DNA from: Candidatus Hermodarchaeum yapensis
Lineage (GTDB): Archaea > Asgardarchaeota > Hermodarchaeia > Hermodarchaeales > Hermodarchaeaceae
Direction: 5' to 3'
NCBI GenBank assembly: GCA_016840405.1
Contig: JAEOSK010000024.1
Location: 1-42,448, forward strand
DNA: 42,448 nucleotides
Below the pieces are notes generated by a model, which did no database searches, had not been told where the DNA came from, and saw only the letters and a program-made list of their open reading frames with translations. Position numbers and translations under genes: made by a program. Shown here piece by piece: positions 16,930-24,938 of the stretch (position 1 is its first letter; each line of letters opens with the position of its first letter).

Positions 16930-18030
16930 GTGAAAACTACTATCACACTCATCAAAGCCGATATTGGGAGCATAGGCGGACACATTCGCACCTGTGACGT
17001 AACTACTGACGTTGTCTGCCAAGCAATTGACAAAGCTCATCAATCGGAACTCATCATCGACTACAAAATCTGGAACGCTGGCGATGACACCGAGATATTA
17101 ATGACACACACTCGAGGCGTCGATGACGAAGAAATCCACAAAGTAGCCTTTGATGCTCTAATGGAGGGCGCAAAAAATGCAAAGGAACGAGGATTGTATG
17201 GTGCCGGTCAGGACATCCTGAAGGAGGCCTTCAGTGGCAATGTCCGGGGAATGGGACCTGGTGTCGCGGAAATGGAGTTTGAAGAACGCCCCGCCGACCC
17301 CTTCGTCGTCTTCACCGCTGACAAGACAGCACCTGGTGCATTCAATTATCCGATATTTCGTGTCTTTGCAGATCCCTTCAATACAGCAGGATTGATCATT
17401 GATCCTAAGTTACACGACGGGTTCATCTTTGAAGTGTATGACATCAAAAATGATAAAATGATCAAGATGGACACACCCTCTGAACTCTATGACCTCTTAG
17501 CCCTCATTGGCGCGACAGAAGACTATGTCATCAAACGAGTCTACTCAAAGGACAAATCTCGAGGTATTGCTGCAGCAATTTCCACCGAGAAACTCTACGC
17601 CGTCGCAGGAAAATACATTGGTAAAGATGATCCTGGTGCAATAGTGCGTGCACAAAGTGGATTCCCCGCTACCGGTGAAATTCTTGAAGGCTTTGCCCTT
17701 GGGCACCTTGTAACGGGATGGATGCGTGGCAGTCACAATGGTCCCCTCATGCCTGTTCCACTACACTACTCGCAGTGTACACGTTTCGATGGACCACCAC
17801 GTGTGACGGGGCTAGCCTTCAGTATGAAAGATGGCAAACTCACTGAACCGCTTGATGTGTTCGATGATCCTGCCTGGGATATCACCCGCGATCAATGCAT
17901 GTATGTTGCTGATTACCTTCGACGGCATGGTCCCTTCGAACCCCATCGACTCCCCCCTTCATCCATGGAATACACTACCCTTCCAAACGTCCTTAACCGG
18001 TTGAAAGAACGCTTCAAACCCGTAAAATAA
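16930..18030 (+). CDS. fbp: Fructose-1,6-bisphosphate aldolase/phosphatase (archaeal type V)
   Basis: About 366 residues of the bifunctional gluconeogenic enzyme that condenses triose phosphates and then dephosphorylates fructose 1,6-bisphosphate. The N-terminal TTITLIKADIGSIGGH contains Asp11 and His18 of the magnesium site. The long central VRAQSGFPATGEILEGFALGHLVTGWMRGSHNGPLMPVP segment and the CTRFDGPPRVTG motif are hallmarks of the family. GTG at 16930 is chosen because AGGTGG precedes it and because the family starts directly with K-T-T; a GTG at 16921 would add three residues. It appears monocistronic. The presence of this enzyme is a strong archaeal marker and implies gluconeogenesis. 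Confidence 0.95.
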   Translation: MKTTITLIKADIGSIGGHIRTCDVTTDVVCQAIDKAHQSELIIDYKIWNAGDDTEILMTHTRGVDDEEIHKVAFDALMEGAKNAKERGLYGAGQDILKEAFSGNVRGMGPGVAEMEFEERPADPFVVFTADKTAPGAFNYPIFRVFADPFNTAGLIIDPKLHDGFIFEVYDIKNDKMIKMDTPSELYDLLALIGATEDYVIKRVYSKDKSRGIAAAISTEKLYAVAGKYIGKDDPGAIVRAQSGFPATGEILEGFALGHLVTGWMRGSHNGPLMPVPLHYSQCTRFDGPPRVTGLAFSMKDGKLTEPLDVFDDPAWDITRDQCMYVADYLRRHGPFEPHRLPPSSMEYTTLPNVLNRLKERFKPVK

Positions 18031-18134
18031 GCCGGGTTTTGGTAGTTAGTAACTTGCTCTCAATAATCAGTGGACAACAGAAGAGACGTCAACACTACCC
18101 TGAGGCAGTTATCTCTTTCATTTGATGAAGAAGC

Positions 18135-18142
18135 CTTTAAAG
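18135..18142 (+). promoter_or_regulatory. TATA-like box of the M55 D-aminopeptidase gene
   Basis: CTTTAAAG lies 33-40 bases before the ATG at 18175 and would give a leader of about 15 bases containing GTGGT. It supports the downstream start over the GTG at 18070. Confidence 0.45.
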
Positions 18143-18174
18143 ACAAAGTCATCACAAGCTTCGTAGTGGTTATA

Positions 18175-19020
18175 ATGAAGGCCTATATCTCAGTGGATTT
18201 AGAAGGCATGCCGTATGTGGTAATTCCCGGACACTTGAAGCTGAAAGGTGCCCAATATGAAGAGATCAGGAAAATCGCCACCAAACTTACATTGGCCGTT
18301 GTAAATACACTTCATGAAGCTGGTTTTGAAGAAATTATTGTCGCTGACAGCCATGGGCCCATGGTTAATCTCATGGTCGAAGAGCTTCCCGATTATGTTG
18401 AATTAATTCGTGGATTCCCACGACCTCAAGCCATGGTCACGGGCGTAGAAGGCAGTGATGTGGCTCTCTTTCTTGGGTATCATGCCAAATCTGGAACCGC
18501 CTATTCTACGTTCGATCACACCTACAGTGGTGGCACTATTCAGACGCTGAAAATCAATGGGGTTGAAATCAGCGAGTTCCTGCTCAATGGGTACACGGCG
18601 GGCGAAGTTAAGGTCCCTGTCGTTCTTGTGGCAGGAGATCATCAACTCCTTGAAGATGATGTCAAAGTTCATACTCCATGGGCTGAACGGGTCGAACTGA
18701 AGCGATCATTTGGCCGAAGTGCTGCAAAAAGCCCAGGATTAGGAAAACTGGAAAAAGATCTCAAAGCAGCCGTGAAACGCGCAGTATCTAGCTTCAAACA
18801 GAAAAAGGCAAAACCATTAATCGTGAAAACACCAGTGAACGTAGAAATCACCTTCAAAAATTCCTATTTTGCTGACACCGCCGAACTCCTTCCCCTTGTA
18901 ACACGTGTCGGAGGGCATGACATCAAATATACTACAAACACTATGAGCGAAGCCTACGAAATCTTCCAACTCCTTTGCATTGCCGCAGCAGGTATTTCTG
19001 CAATTAAACAAAATCAGTAA
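18175..19020 (+). CDS. M55 family D-aminopeptidase (DppA-like)
   Basis: A 281-residue zinc peptidase. MKAYISVDLEG opens the protein, with Asp8 and Glu10 as metal ligands; His60 in ADSHG, His103 in GYHAKSG and His115 in FDHTYSG match the residues known in Bacillus DppA, including the catalytic histidine. These self-compartmentalising enzymes release N-terminal D-amino acids from short peptides. An in-frame GTG 35 codons upstream would add an extension not seen in the family and would run across the TATA-like box at 18135, so the ATG is preferred. It is convergent with the acyl-CoA synthetase. Confidence 0.9.
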   Translation: MKAYISVDLEGMPYVVIPGHLKLKGAQYEEIRKIATKLTLAVVNTLHEAGFEEIIVADSHGPMVNLMVEELPDYVELIRGFPRPQAMVTGVEGSDVALFLGYHAKSGTAYSTFDHTYSGGTIQTLKINGVEISEFLLNGYTAGEVKVPVVLVAGDHQLLEDDVKVHTPWAERVELKRSFGRSAAKSPGLGKLEKDLKAAVKRAVSSFKQKKAKPLIVKTPVNVEITFKNSYFADTAELLPLVTRVGGHDIKYTTNTMSEAYEIFQLLCIAAAGISAIKQNQ

Positions 19021-19043
19021 TCCATGTCCTGAACTCTGGCAAT

Positions 19044-20672
19044 CTATTTACTCTCTGAAGTTTCAGAATGCCTTTTTCTTTCTTGTTCACGTAATTCCCG
19101 AGCTAGAATCTTACCAACCGCTGTCTTTGGAAGGCTGTCAACGAATTCAACCTCTCGAATCCGTTTGAAAGGCGCAATCCGCTTTTGACAGAATTCAATG
19201 ATTTTCTCGGGGGTGGGATTGTGCTCCTCTTTCAACACGATAAATGCTTTTGGAATCTCCCCCGCCAAGGAGTCGGGTTTCCCTATGACACAGCACTCTT
19301 TAACACTCGGGTGTTTGTACAAGACGTTTTCAACTTCTGCTGGAAATACCGTGTATCCTTTGTATTTGATAGTGTTCTTCAATCGATCACGAATAGTGAC
19401 GTACCCCTCTTTATCGATACTCGCCATATCTCCCGTAAAGAGCCAGCCATCCCGCAACGCAAATTTCGTCTGAGCTGGATCCTTCCAATATCCTTGCATC
19501 ACCTGTGGACCATGCAAAATTAATTCGCCTGGTTCATCAGCTGGAAGTTCCATTCTACCTGTTTCGATGTCAACTATCTTAGCATCAGTATCGATTATTG
19601 GAATACCAACAGTTCCTGGACGAATATCCTCAGGAGGGCTGCTAATCGTTTCTGGACATGCTTCTGTAAGACCATATCCGAGGACCATACTGACTCCTCC
19701 TGTAAGGGTCACCCATTGGCGGCGTATCTCCTCTGGAATGGGGGCTGCTCCAATTTTGACATAACGTAGAGAACTAAGATCATAATCGGAGAACTTTGGA
19801 TTGTTAACGAGCATGGTAAACAATGTGGGAGGACCATACCACACTGTGGCCTTTTCCCGTTCAAGTGCTTCTAATCCCTGATTAATTGAAAAGCGAGTGA
19901 AAAGGAGGAGCGTAGCGCCCACAGCAAATACCGAATTCATGTTCACACACGCTCCCCATGAATGATAGAGTGGTAAGGTTCCCATGACTACTTCCTGATC
20001 CGTCCAGTTAAACCACACACAATTCTGGAGCGCATTTGCGACGAGATTACGATGACTAAGCATGGCTCCCTTTGGGACACCAGTTGTCCCACCTGTATAT
20101 TGAATGACGGCTAAGTCATTTGGATTAATCTCCACTTGCTCCAATTGTCCTTCTTGACGAGTTAGAAGTGAATCAAAGGACTGAGCGCGTTCTGATTTTT
20201 CTTTGGATCCTACACTAATCGTGTTTACTTGGGAAAACTCATTCAAACTCGGAGTCGCAATTGAAAACAGGGTCTCGTCCAACACCAGAATCTTTGGCAA
20301 AGTGCTGGAGAAAATGGTGTTAAACTCCTCCTCTTTGATGAGCGGATTCATTGGTACAATCACCGCTCCTTGTCGGAGTGCTCCATAGTAGCTGATGACA
20401 TACTCAGGAACGTTATGCAGGAATAACGCTACTCTATCTCCCTTCTTTACACCCAATTGGTCCAATGCTAGCGCGAATTTCTGGGAACTGAAATCTAACT
20501 CCGAATAGCTAATCCGCTGGCTATTGTGTATCACAGCTGTTTGTTGGGGACGTTTCTTTGCAGATTGGGCTAAGAACTCCCAAAGGCCAATTTTAGGATA
20601 GTTCAAGGACTTTGGAACTGTTTTTGGCCACACTGTAAACCACGAACGCTGTTTTGGAACTTTTCCTGCCAT
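19044..20672 (-). CDS. AMP-forming acyl-CoA synthetase (fatty-acid--CoA ligase-like)
   Basis: A 542-residue ANL-superfamily adenylating enzyme. The phosphate-binding loop IQYTGGTTGVPKG is at 190-202. Further motifs are YGLTEACPE, TGDMASIDKEGYVTIRDRLKNTIKYKG (the hinge and adenylate-binding region) and PKTAVGKILAREL, with the catalytic Lys near the C-terminus. It activates a carboxylic acid, probably a medium- or long-chain fatty acid, to the CoA thioester with release of AMP. GGGAG lies before the ATG. It is a single gene, with the tRNA-Arg gene directly upstream on the same strand. The chain-length preference is unknown. Confidence 0.93.
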   Translation of the reverse strand: MAGKVPKQRSWFTVWPKTVPKSLNYPKIGLWEFLAQSAKKRPQQTAVIHNSQRISYSELDFSSQKFALALDQLGVKKGDRVALFLHNVPEYVISYYGALRQGAVIVPMNPLIKEEEFNTIFSSTLPKILVLDETLFSIATPSLNEFSQVNTISVGSKEKSERAQSFDSLLTRQEGQLEQVEINPNDLAVIQYTGGTTGVPKGAMLSHRNLVANALQNCVWFNWTDQEVVMGTLPLYHSWGACVNMNSVFAVGATLLLFTRFSINQGLEALEREKATVWYGPPTLFTMLVNNPKFSDYDLSSLRYVKIGAAPIPEEIRRQWVTLTGGVSMVLGYGLTEACPETISSPPEDIRPGTVGIPIIDTDAKIVDIETGRMELPADEPGELILHGPQVMQGYWKDPAQTKFALRDGWLFTGDMASIDKEGYVTIRDRLKNTIKYKGYTVFPAEVENVLYKHPSVKECCVIGKPDSLAGEIPKAFIVLKEEHNPTPEKIIEFCQKRIAPFKRIREVEFVDSLPKTAVGKILARELREQERKRHSETSESK

Positions 20673-20734
20673 TTTTCTCCCTGTGATTTTGTGATTGGGG
20701 TGTCATCTGTCATCGGTAAAAGCAATAAGGTGTA

Positions 20735-20810
20735 TGGCGGGCCCGCAGGGATTTGAACCCCGGATCTACAGGTCCGAAGCCTGTCGCCGTATCCACTTGG
20801 CCACGGGCCC
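20735..20810 (-). tRNA. tRNA-Arg (anticodon TCG), CCA encoded
   Basis: A 76-base cloverleaf on the minus strand. The acceptor stem pairs GGGCCCG with CGGGCCC, the D-stem is GCC/GGC, the anticodon stem ACAGG/CCTGT encloses loop CTTCGGA with anticodon TCG, and the T-arm has loop TTCAAAT. The discriminator is G, and the 3' CCA is encoded at 20735-20737. There is no intron. It reads CGA, a frequent arginine codon in this window. Confidence 0.97.
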
Positions 20811-20828
20811 TTACAGTGTAGGCACGCG

Positions 20829-20839
20829 ATTTATGAAAT
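20829..20839. promoter_or_regulatory. TATA-like element shared by tRNA-Arg and argS
   Basis: ATTTATGAAAT is centred about 24 bases from the 5' end of the tRNA gene, the usual archaeal TATA-to-start distance. Read on the other strand it lies upstream of argS. It may drive one or both divergent genes. Confidence 0.5.
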
Positions 20840-20943
20840 ACCTCCGTTTAATCATTTCGTTCCTTCTGTAAATGCAATTATCAGGGTGGTCGAAAGAGAG
20901 AAAAGGCTGGCTTCCGCAAACTCTCATCAGGAAACCGATTATC

Positions 20944-22806
20944 GTGACTAATCCATGGGAACAGTTCAGGAATCAAGTCATTGAAGCTCTTCATGTATCC
21001 AGTGGACGTGATCTAAGTCAGTATTTGGAGATTCCTGCTGACCCACAACACGGAGACTTAGCCTGTACTGCTGCCTTCCACCTGACTCAAGAACTGAAAA
21101 AAAGCCCAGTAGAGATTGCAAAAGAATTCGCTGTCTTCGACCCAGTTAAATTCCCGCTCATTCAGCAGGTTGTTGCACAGGGACCTTATGTGAATTTTTA
21201 CGTCAACATCATTCCCTATCGTCGACTCGTCGTGGATGCAATCCAAAAAACTGGCGATTCCTATGGAACCTCGGATATCTTTGTTGACAAACATGTTGTG
21301 GTTGAGTATCCTGCTGTGAATCCGAATAACCCCTTGCATATTGGTCATGCTCGAAACGCGGTCTTAGGTGACACCGTTGCGCGACTCATGAAAACGATGG
21401 GTGCAGATGTCACTCGGATGGATTATATCAATGACCTCGGGCTCCAAATCGCTGTGGCATATTGGGGATTAAAACATCTTGAGCCCCCGAAATACAAAGG
21501 AAAATATGATCAAATTATCGGTCGCCTCTACGTAGAAGCTCAAGAAAAACATGATGAATCACAGGTCCGAAAATACCTGAAATTAATGGAACAAGGAGAT
21601 AACAAAGTCGCAAAAGAAGTCAGAACAATGTCAGAACGCGTTCTTCGTGCACAACAAAAAACCCATGCATTGCTCAACGTAAGCCATGATCTCCTCGTAT
21701 GGGAGAGCAATATAGCCCATTCTGGATTATTTGCAGAAGCCCTAGAGAAAATGTTGGGAGCACCAGGCACCTCAAAACCCAAGACAGGTGAAAAGGCAGG
21801 TTGCATAATTGTTGATTTGGGCATCTATGAGGAATTTCAACAATTAACTGACACCGACAAAGTACTAGTTCGCTCTGATGGAGTCGCAACCTATACCGGG
21901 AAAGACATTGCATTCCACTTTTGGAAGTTCGGCGTCATCAAAGATCCATTCCTTTACAAACCTTTCAAATCAAGAGTAAAAAGAGATCAAACCCTTTGGA
22001 CGACCTCTCATACAGGTGACCCGGGTCGGTATCGTCCAGCTCATATTATCTTCAATGTCATAGGCATGCCTCAAGGGCTAGCACAACGCACCGTTTATCT
22101 AACACTGGAAACTCTGGGCTACACAGAAGCTGCCGCCAATTACTATCATCTAGCTTATGAATTCGTCACACTCCCTGATGCCAAGTTTTCAGGGCGAAAA
22201 GGCACATGGATTGGATTCAGTACAGATGAAGTCATCAAAGAAGCTACTCAACGAGCCCGCAAGGAAGTGAAAAAACGAAATCCCGAGGCAGACTCTACAT
22301 TCATCCGAGAGGTTTCCGAAGCAATCGGATCCGCTGCTGTCCGCTACTCGCTCCTCAAAATCGCTGTCGAAAAACAAATTGTGTTCAAATGGGATGAAAT
22401 ACTTAGCTTCGATGGTAACGCCGCACCCTACTTGATGTACACATATGCTAGAGCAAGCTCAATTCTCCGTAAAGAAAGTGCACCTAAAAAAGCGCGAATC
22501 AGCGAATTAGTCAACCCCTACGAAACTGAACTTTTCAAGCTTCTAGGACGGTACCCAGCCATTCTCCGTGAGATAGTCCAAGATATGAGACGAGAAAAAT
22601 GGGGTACACGAATTGAACTCTTCCACCTTGCGGAATATATCTATGAGTTGTGTGTTGCTTTCAACACTTTCTACAATCACTGTCCGGTGCTAACAGCAGA
22701 TACTCAAGAAATGAAGGGAGCGAGGCTCCTTCTCGTGAATCTTTGTCGCCAAGTTCTTAACAATGGTCTTCACTTGTTGGGGCTAACTCCGTTAGAACGT
22801 ATCTAA
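20944..22806 (+). CDS. argS: Arginyl-tRNA synthetase
   Basis: A class I synthetase of 620 residues from GTG at 20944. The HIGH signature is exact (His132 in PLHIGHARN), preceded by the family EYPAVNPNNPLH. The KMSKS equivalent is KFSGRKG at 414-420. FDGNAAPYLMYTYAR and a C-terminal DALR-type anticodon domain follow. An in-frame ATG at 20872 would add 24 residues that archaeal ArgRS proteins do not usually have and has no Shine-Dalgarno motif. The GTG has only a moderate AGGA, so the start is uncertain. It is divergent from the tRNA-Arg gene that supplies its substrate. Confidence 0.95.
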   Translation: MTNPWEQFRNQVIEALHVSSGRDLSQYLEIPADPQHGDLACTAAFHLTQELKKSPVEIAKEFAVFDPVKFPLIQQVVAQGPYVNFYVNIIPYRRLVVDAIQKTGDSYGTSDIFVDKHVVVEYPAVNPNNPLHIGHARNAVLGDTVARLMKTMGADVTRMDYINDLGLQIAVAYWGLKHLEPPKYKGKYDQIIGRLYVEAQEKHDESQVRKYLKLMEQGDNKVAKEVRTMSERVLRAQQKTHALLNVSHDLLVWESNIAHSGLFAEALEKMLGAPGTSKPKTGEKAGCIIVDLGIYEEFQQLTDTDKVLVRSDGVATYTGKDIAFHFWKFGVIKDPFLYKPFKSRVKRDQTLWTTSHTGDPGRYRPAHIIFNVIGMPQGLAQRTVYLTLETLGYTEAAANYYHLAYEFVTLPDAKFSGRKGTWIGFSTDEVIKEATQRARKEVKKRNPEADSTFIREVSEAIGSAAVRYSLLKIAVEKQIVFKWDEILSFDGNAAPYLMYTYARASSILRKESAPKKARISELVNPYETELFKLLGRYPAILREIVQDMRREKWGTRIELFHLAEYIYELCVAFNTFYNHCPVLTADTQEMKGARLLLVNLCRQVLNNGLHLLGLTPLERI

Positions 22807-22865
22807 ACTCGATGTTTAGATGCAAGAAACAGCCAATAAACACATAAATTTTCTTAGATAATAAT

Positions 22866-22877
22866 AATTATATATTA
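22866..22877 (+). promoter_or_regulatory. TATA-like box upstream of acetyltransferase gene
   Basis: AATTATATATTA sits in the very AT-rich 136-base gap after argS, 66 bases before the TTG start. A weak inverted repeat, TTTCTC/GAGAAA, follows at 22892-22910 in the predicted leader. Confidence 0.45.
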
Positions 22878-22942
22878 CTTCATGATAGTATTTTCTCACA
22901 AAACGAGAAATATTCGCTCAATCTAACGGAGGTTGAATCTCT

Positions 22943-23875
22943 TTGAAAATAATATATCGACATTATGAGCCCGACCAAGGGCTAGACGAAATCCAAGAAA
23001 AAATCTACACTGAGGCTTCTGGACTTCCTGCAACAGCAGAACAAATCCGACAACGAAACCTAAGTCGTGATCCCAAAATGACTTGGTATGCGTTAACTGA
23101 AAAAGGTGAACCATTAGCCTACATTACCTCTCGCGATTCAGGGTCCGAATTTGGACGTACATATATTGGATATCCGTGGACCATGCCTAATGCGTCTGCG
23201 GAGGTCCAAGCCAAACTCTTTGATGAGGTATCTGCGTTTCTCAAGACCCGAAAAAACACCCGTGAACTAGCCACAACCGTCGTCTTTACTTCTAAAATCG
23301 CAAAAAAACAACTTGAATATTGGCATAAGAAAGGCTTTGTCGAAGAACGATGGCTCTATCGATATGTCAATGACTATAATGCAAACGAAGTAGCAGAATG
23401 GAAAATCGACGGTAAAACCAGTAAACTCACCAGTAGGAAAGCGACAAAAAAGGATCTTGATCTATTAGTTGAACTTACCCAGGCAGATCGTTTCATCTCC
23501 AACGCTTTTCCAACGGTTGATGCGTTTAGAGCCTATTTTAAGGATCGCGTCCTTAAAGACGACCATGCTGTTCTCCTATTCGATAAAGACAAACTTGTTG
23601 CGGCAAGTGCTCCTCTCCGAATTGAACCTGATCAGCAGTTCATTTTAGGAGATGAAGCTCGAGTAATCATGCGATTCACAAGTACTCGACCTGGTTATGA
23701 ATATGTCTGGAAACGACTCTTAATTGAAGTTGCTAAAGAAACGAAAGCTGCAGGGTGGTCAGAAATTCCCATACGCACATCCTTCGACTTCCAATCGTTT
23801 ATCCCATGGGCAACAAACCTCGCTGCTATGAAACCTGAAATTCAACTATTTGAGGTAGTTCTCAAACAATCATAG
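22943..23875 (+). CDS. GNAT-like acetyltransferase, probable two-domain
   Basis: A 310-residue protein whose length and secondary-structure pattern suggest two GNAT-type halves: residues 1-135 with a WYALTEKGEPLAYITSR strand pair and WHKKGFVEERWLYRYV at the end of the first half, and 155-310 starting with LTSRKATKKDLDLLVELTQ. A classic acetyl-CoA Q/RxxGxG loop is not obvious, so the assignment is moderate. The TTG start at 22943 has a strong GGAGGT nine bases upstream. It is followed by a DUF362 gene 32 bases downstream on the same strand, so the two may be co-transcribed. The substrate is unknown. A similar-sized GNAT protein is encoded at 38470-39351. Confidence 0.7.
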   Translation: MKIIYRHYEPDQGLDEIQEKIYTEASGLPATAEQIRQRNLSRDPKMTWYALTEKGEPLAYITSRDSGSEFGRTYIGYPWTMPNASAEVQAKLFDEVSAFLKTRKNTRELATTVVFTSKIAKKQLEYWHKKGFVEERWLYRYVNDYNANEVAEWKIDGKTSKLTSRKATKKDLDLLVELTQADRFISNAFPTVDAFRAYFKDRVLKDDHAVLLFDKDKLVAASAPLRIEPDQQFILGDEARVIMRFTSTRPGYEYVWKRLLIEVAKETKAAGWSEIPIRTSFDFQSFIPWATNLAAMKPEIQLFEVVLKQS

Positions 23876-23907
23876 CCTCAACTGATATCAATAAAAGTGT
23901 GGGTTCT

Positions 23908-24762
23908 ATGAAGCCAACAGTTGCTGTTGTGGATAGCGATTCCTTCTCCAAGGCTGTAGACCTCATTGGAGGATTACAGAATCTCAACAATCCTAGCCAA
24001 AAAGTCGTAATAAAAGTTGGCATCTACAATCCTGAAACAGGAATCTGTTCAACGATTAAAACCGTGAATTCCATTGCGACGGCATTCGATAAAGCATCGG
24101 AAATTCTGGTAACCGAATCTGATAGTGGTGCTGGTCTAGGATTGGAACGGTTGAAAGTGTGGAAGGACTGCTACACGGACAGGATTATACCATATAATCT
24201 ATCAGATGATGAAGAAACAAGGATCGTTGAAGTAGCCGGTGAAAGTATCCCTTTTTCTCATATACTCCTTGAACCGAACTCATTCATCAGTACTCATGTT
24301 CCTCGAAGATACGAAGAGGCAGGTCTCGAGGATTTAATGAACATGGGATTTATCATCAAGAACTTGTTAGGATTGATTTTAGATACGAAGAAACACCGTT
24401 TCCATGATCACCTCCCGATTGCCTTGATCGATATGTATGAGGCCATTGGAGGAATCGATCTCGCAGTATTGGATGCAACGCATGTCTTCCTTGGACGGAA
24501 GAAGAAGCGAATCACGGTTTCTCCACAATTACTCATCGTTGGAAAGGATGCAATTGCAGTGGAAGCAGTCGGGGCACATTTAGTGGGCTTTGACCCAGCC
24601 GAAATGCCTGTACTGCAAGAAGCCAAGAATCGTAGGTTAGGTGAAATAGACATCGATAAAATCGAAGTCGTTGGTGATATTGAACCCTCAAAACAAATTA
24701 TAATGAAAGCATTCAGAGGATTGTTCCCGAAGAAAGTTCGTAGAGAGCGCGGATGGGAATAG
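23908..24762 (+). CDS. DUF362 domain protein
   Basis: About 284 residues from ATG at 23908; a GTG three codons upstream is possible. The pattern fits the DUF362 family: an N-terminal VVIKVGIYNPETGICSTIKTVNSI strand-loop, ILVTESDSGAG near residues 65-75, PNSFISTHVPRR in the middle, and the C-terminal GKDAIAVEAVGAHLVGFDPAEMPVLQEAKNRRLG. Some relatives carry a ferredoxin domain; this one has no Cys clusters, so it is the stand-alone form. The function of the family is not established. It follows the acetyltransferase gene closely. The 176 bases after it hold the RNA hairpin at 24847-24890. Confidence 0.85.
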   Translation: MKPTVAVVDSDSFSKAVDLIGGLQNLNNPSQKVVIKVGIYNPETGICSTIKTVNSIATAFDKASEILVTESDSGAGLGLERLKVWKDCYTDRIIPYNLSDDEETRIVEVAGESIPFSHILLEPNSFISTHVPRRYEEAGLEDLMNMGFIIKNLLGLILDTKKHRFHDHLPIALIDMYEAIGGIDLAVLDATHVFLGRKKKRITVSPQLLIVGKDAIAVEAVGAHLVGFDPAEMPVLQEAKNRRLGEIDIDKIEVVGDIEPSKQIIMKAFRGLFPKKVRRERGWE

Positions 24763-24846
24763 CGCTACCCTACATGATCTTTTAATCAAACCCTTGTGCT
24801 TCATTACAACAGAGACCAGTAAAAATGTCTGCTAGTCTGACTCTCT

Positions 24847-24890
24847 GCACCTAAAACATGTTTCAAAAAAGAAATATGAACCTTAGGTGT
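24847..24890 (+). ncRNA. Strong two-stem RNA hairpin in the leader of the TPR-nitrilase gene
   Basis: An outer stem of eight pairs joins 24847-24854 with 24883-24890 (GCACCTAA/TTAGGTGT, one G-U). A small AA/AACC internal loop separates it from an inner stem of eight pairs (CATGTTTC at 24857-24864 with GAAATATG at 24871-24878, one G-U). The apical loop is six A. It ends 48 bases before the TTG start. It could be a leader regulatory element or a 3' end structure of the upstream DUF362 transcript. Confidence 0.55.
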
Positions 24891-24938
24891 ACTAGCAATG
24901 AAAAGGTAATTGCAGGAACCTTTCAGGAAGCATAAATT

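Noticed and set aside
20872..20943. N-terminal extension of argS from ATG 20872
   Set aside because: It has no Shine-Dalgarno motif and archaeal ArgRS proteins align from the GTG at 20944; kept only as an alternative.
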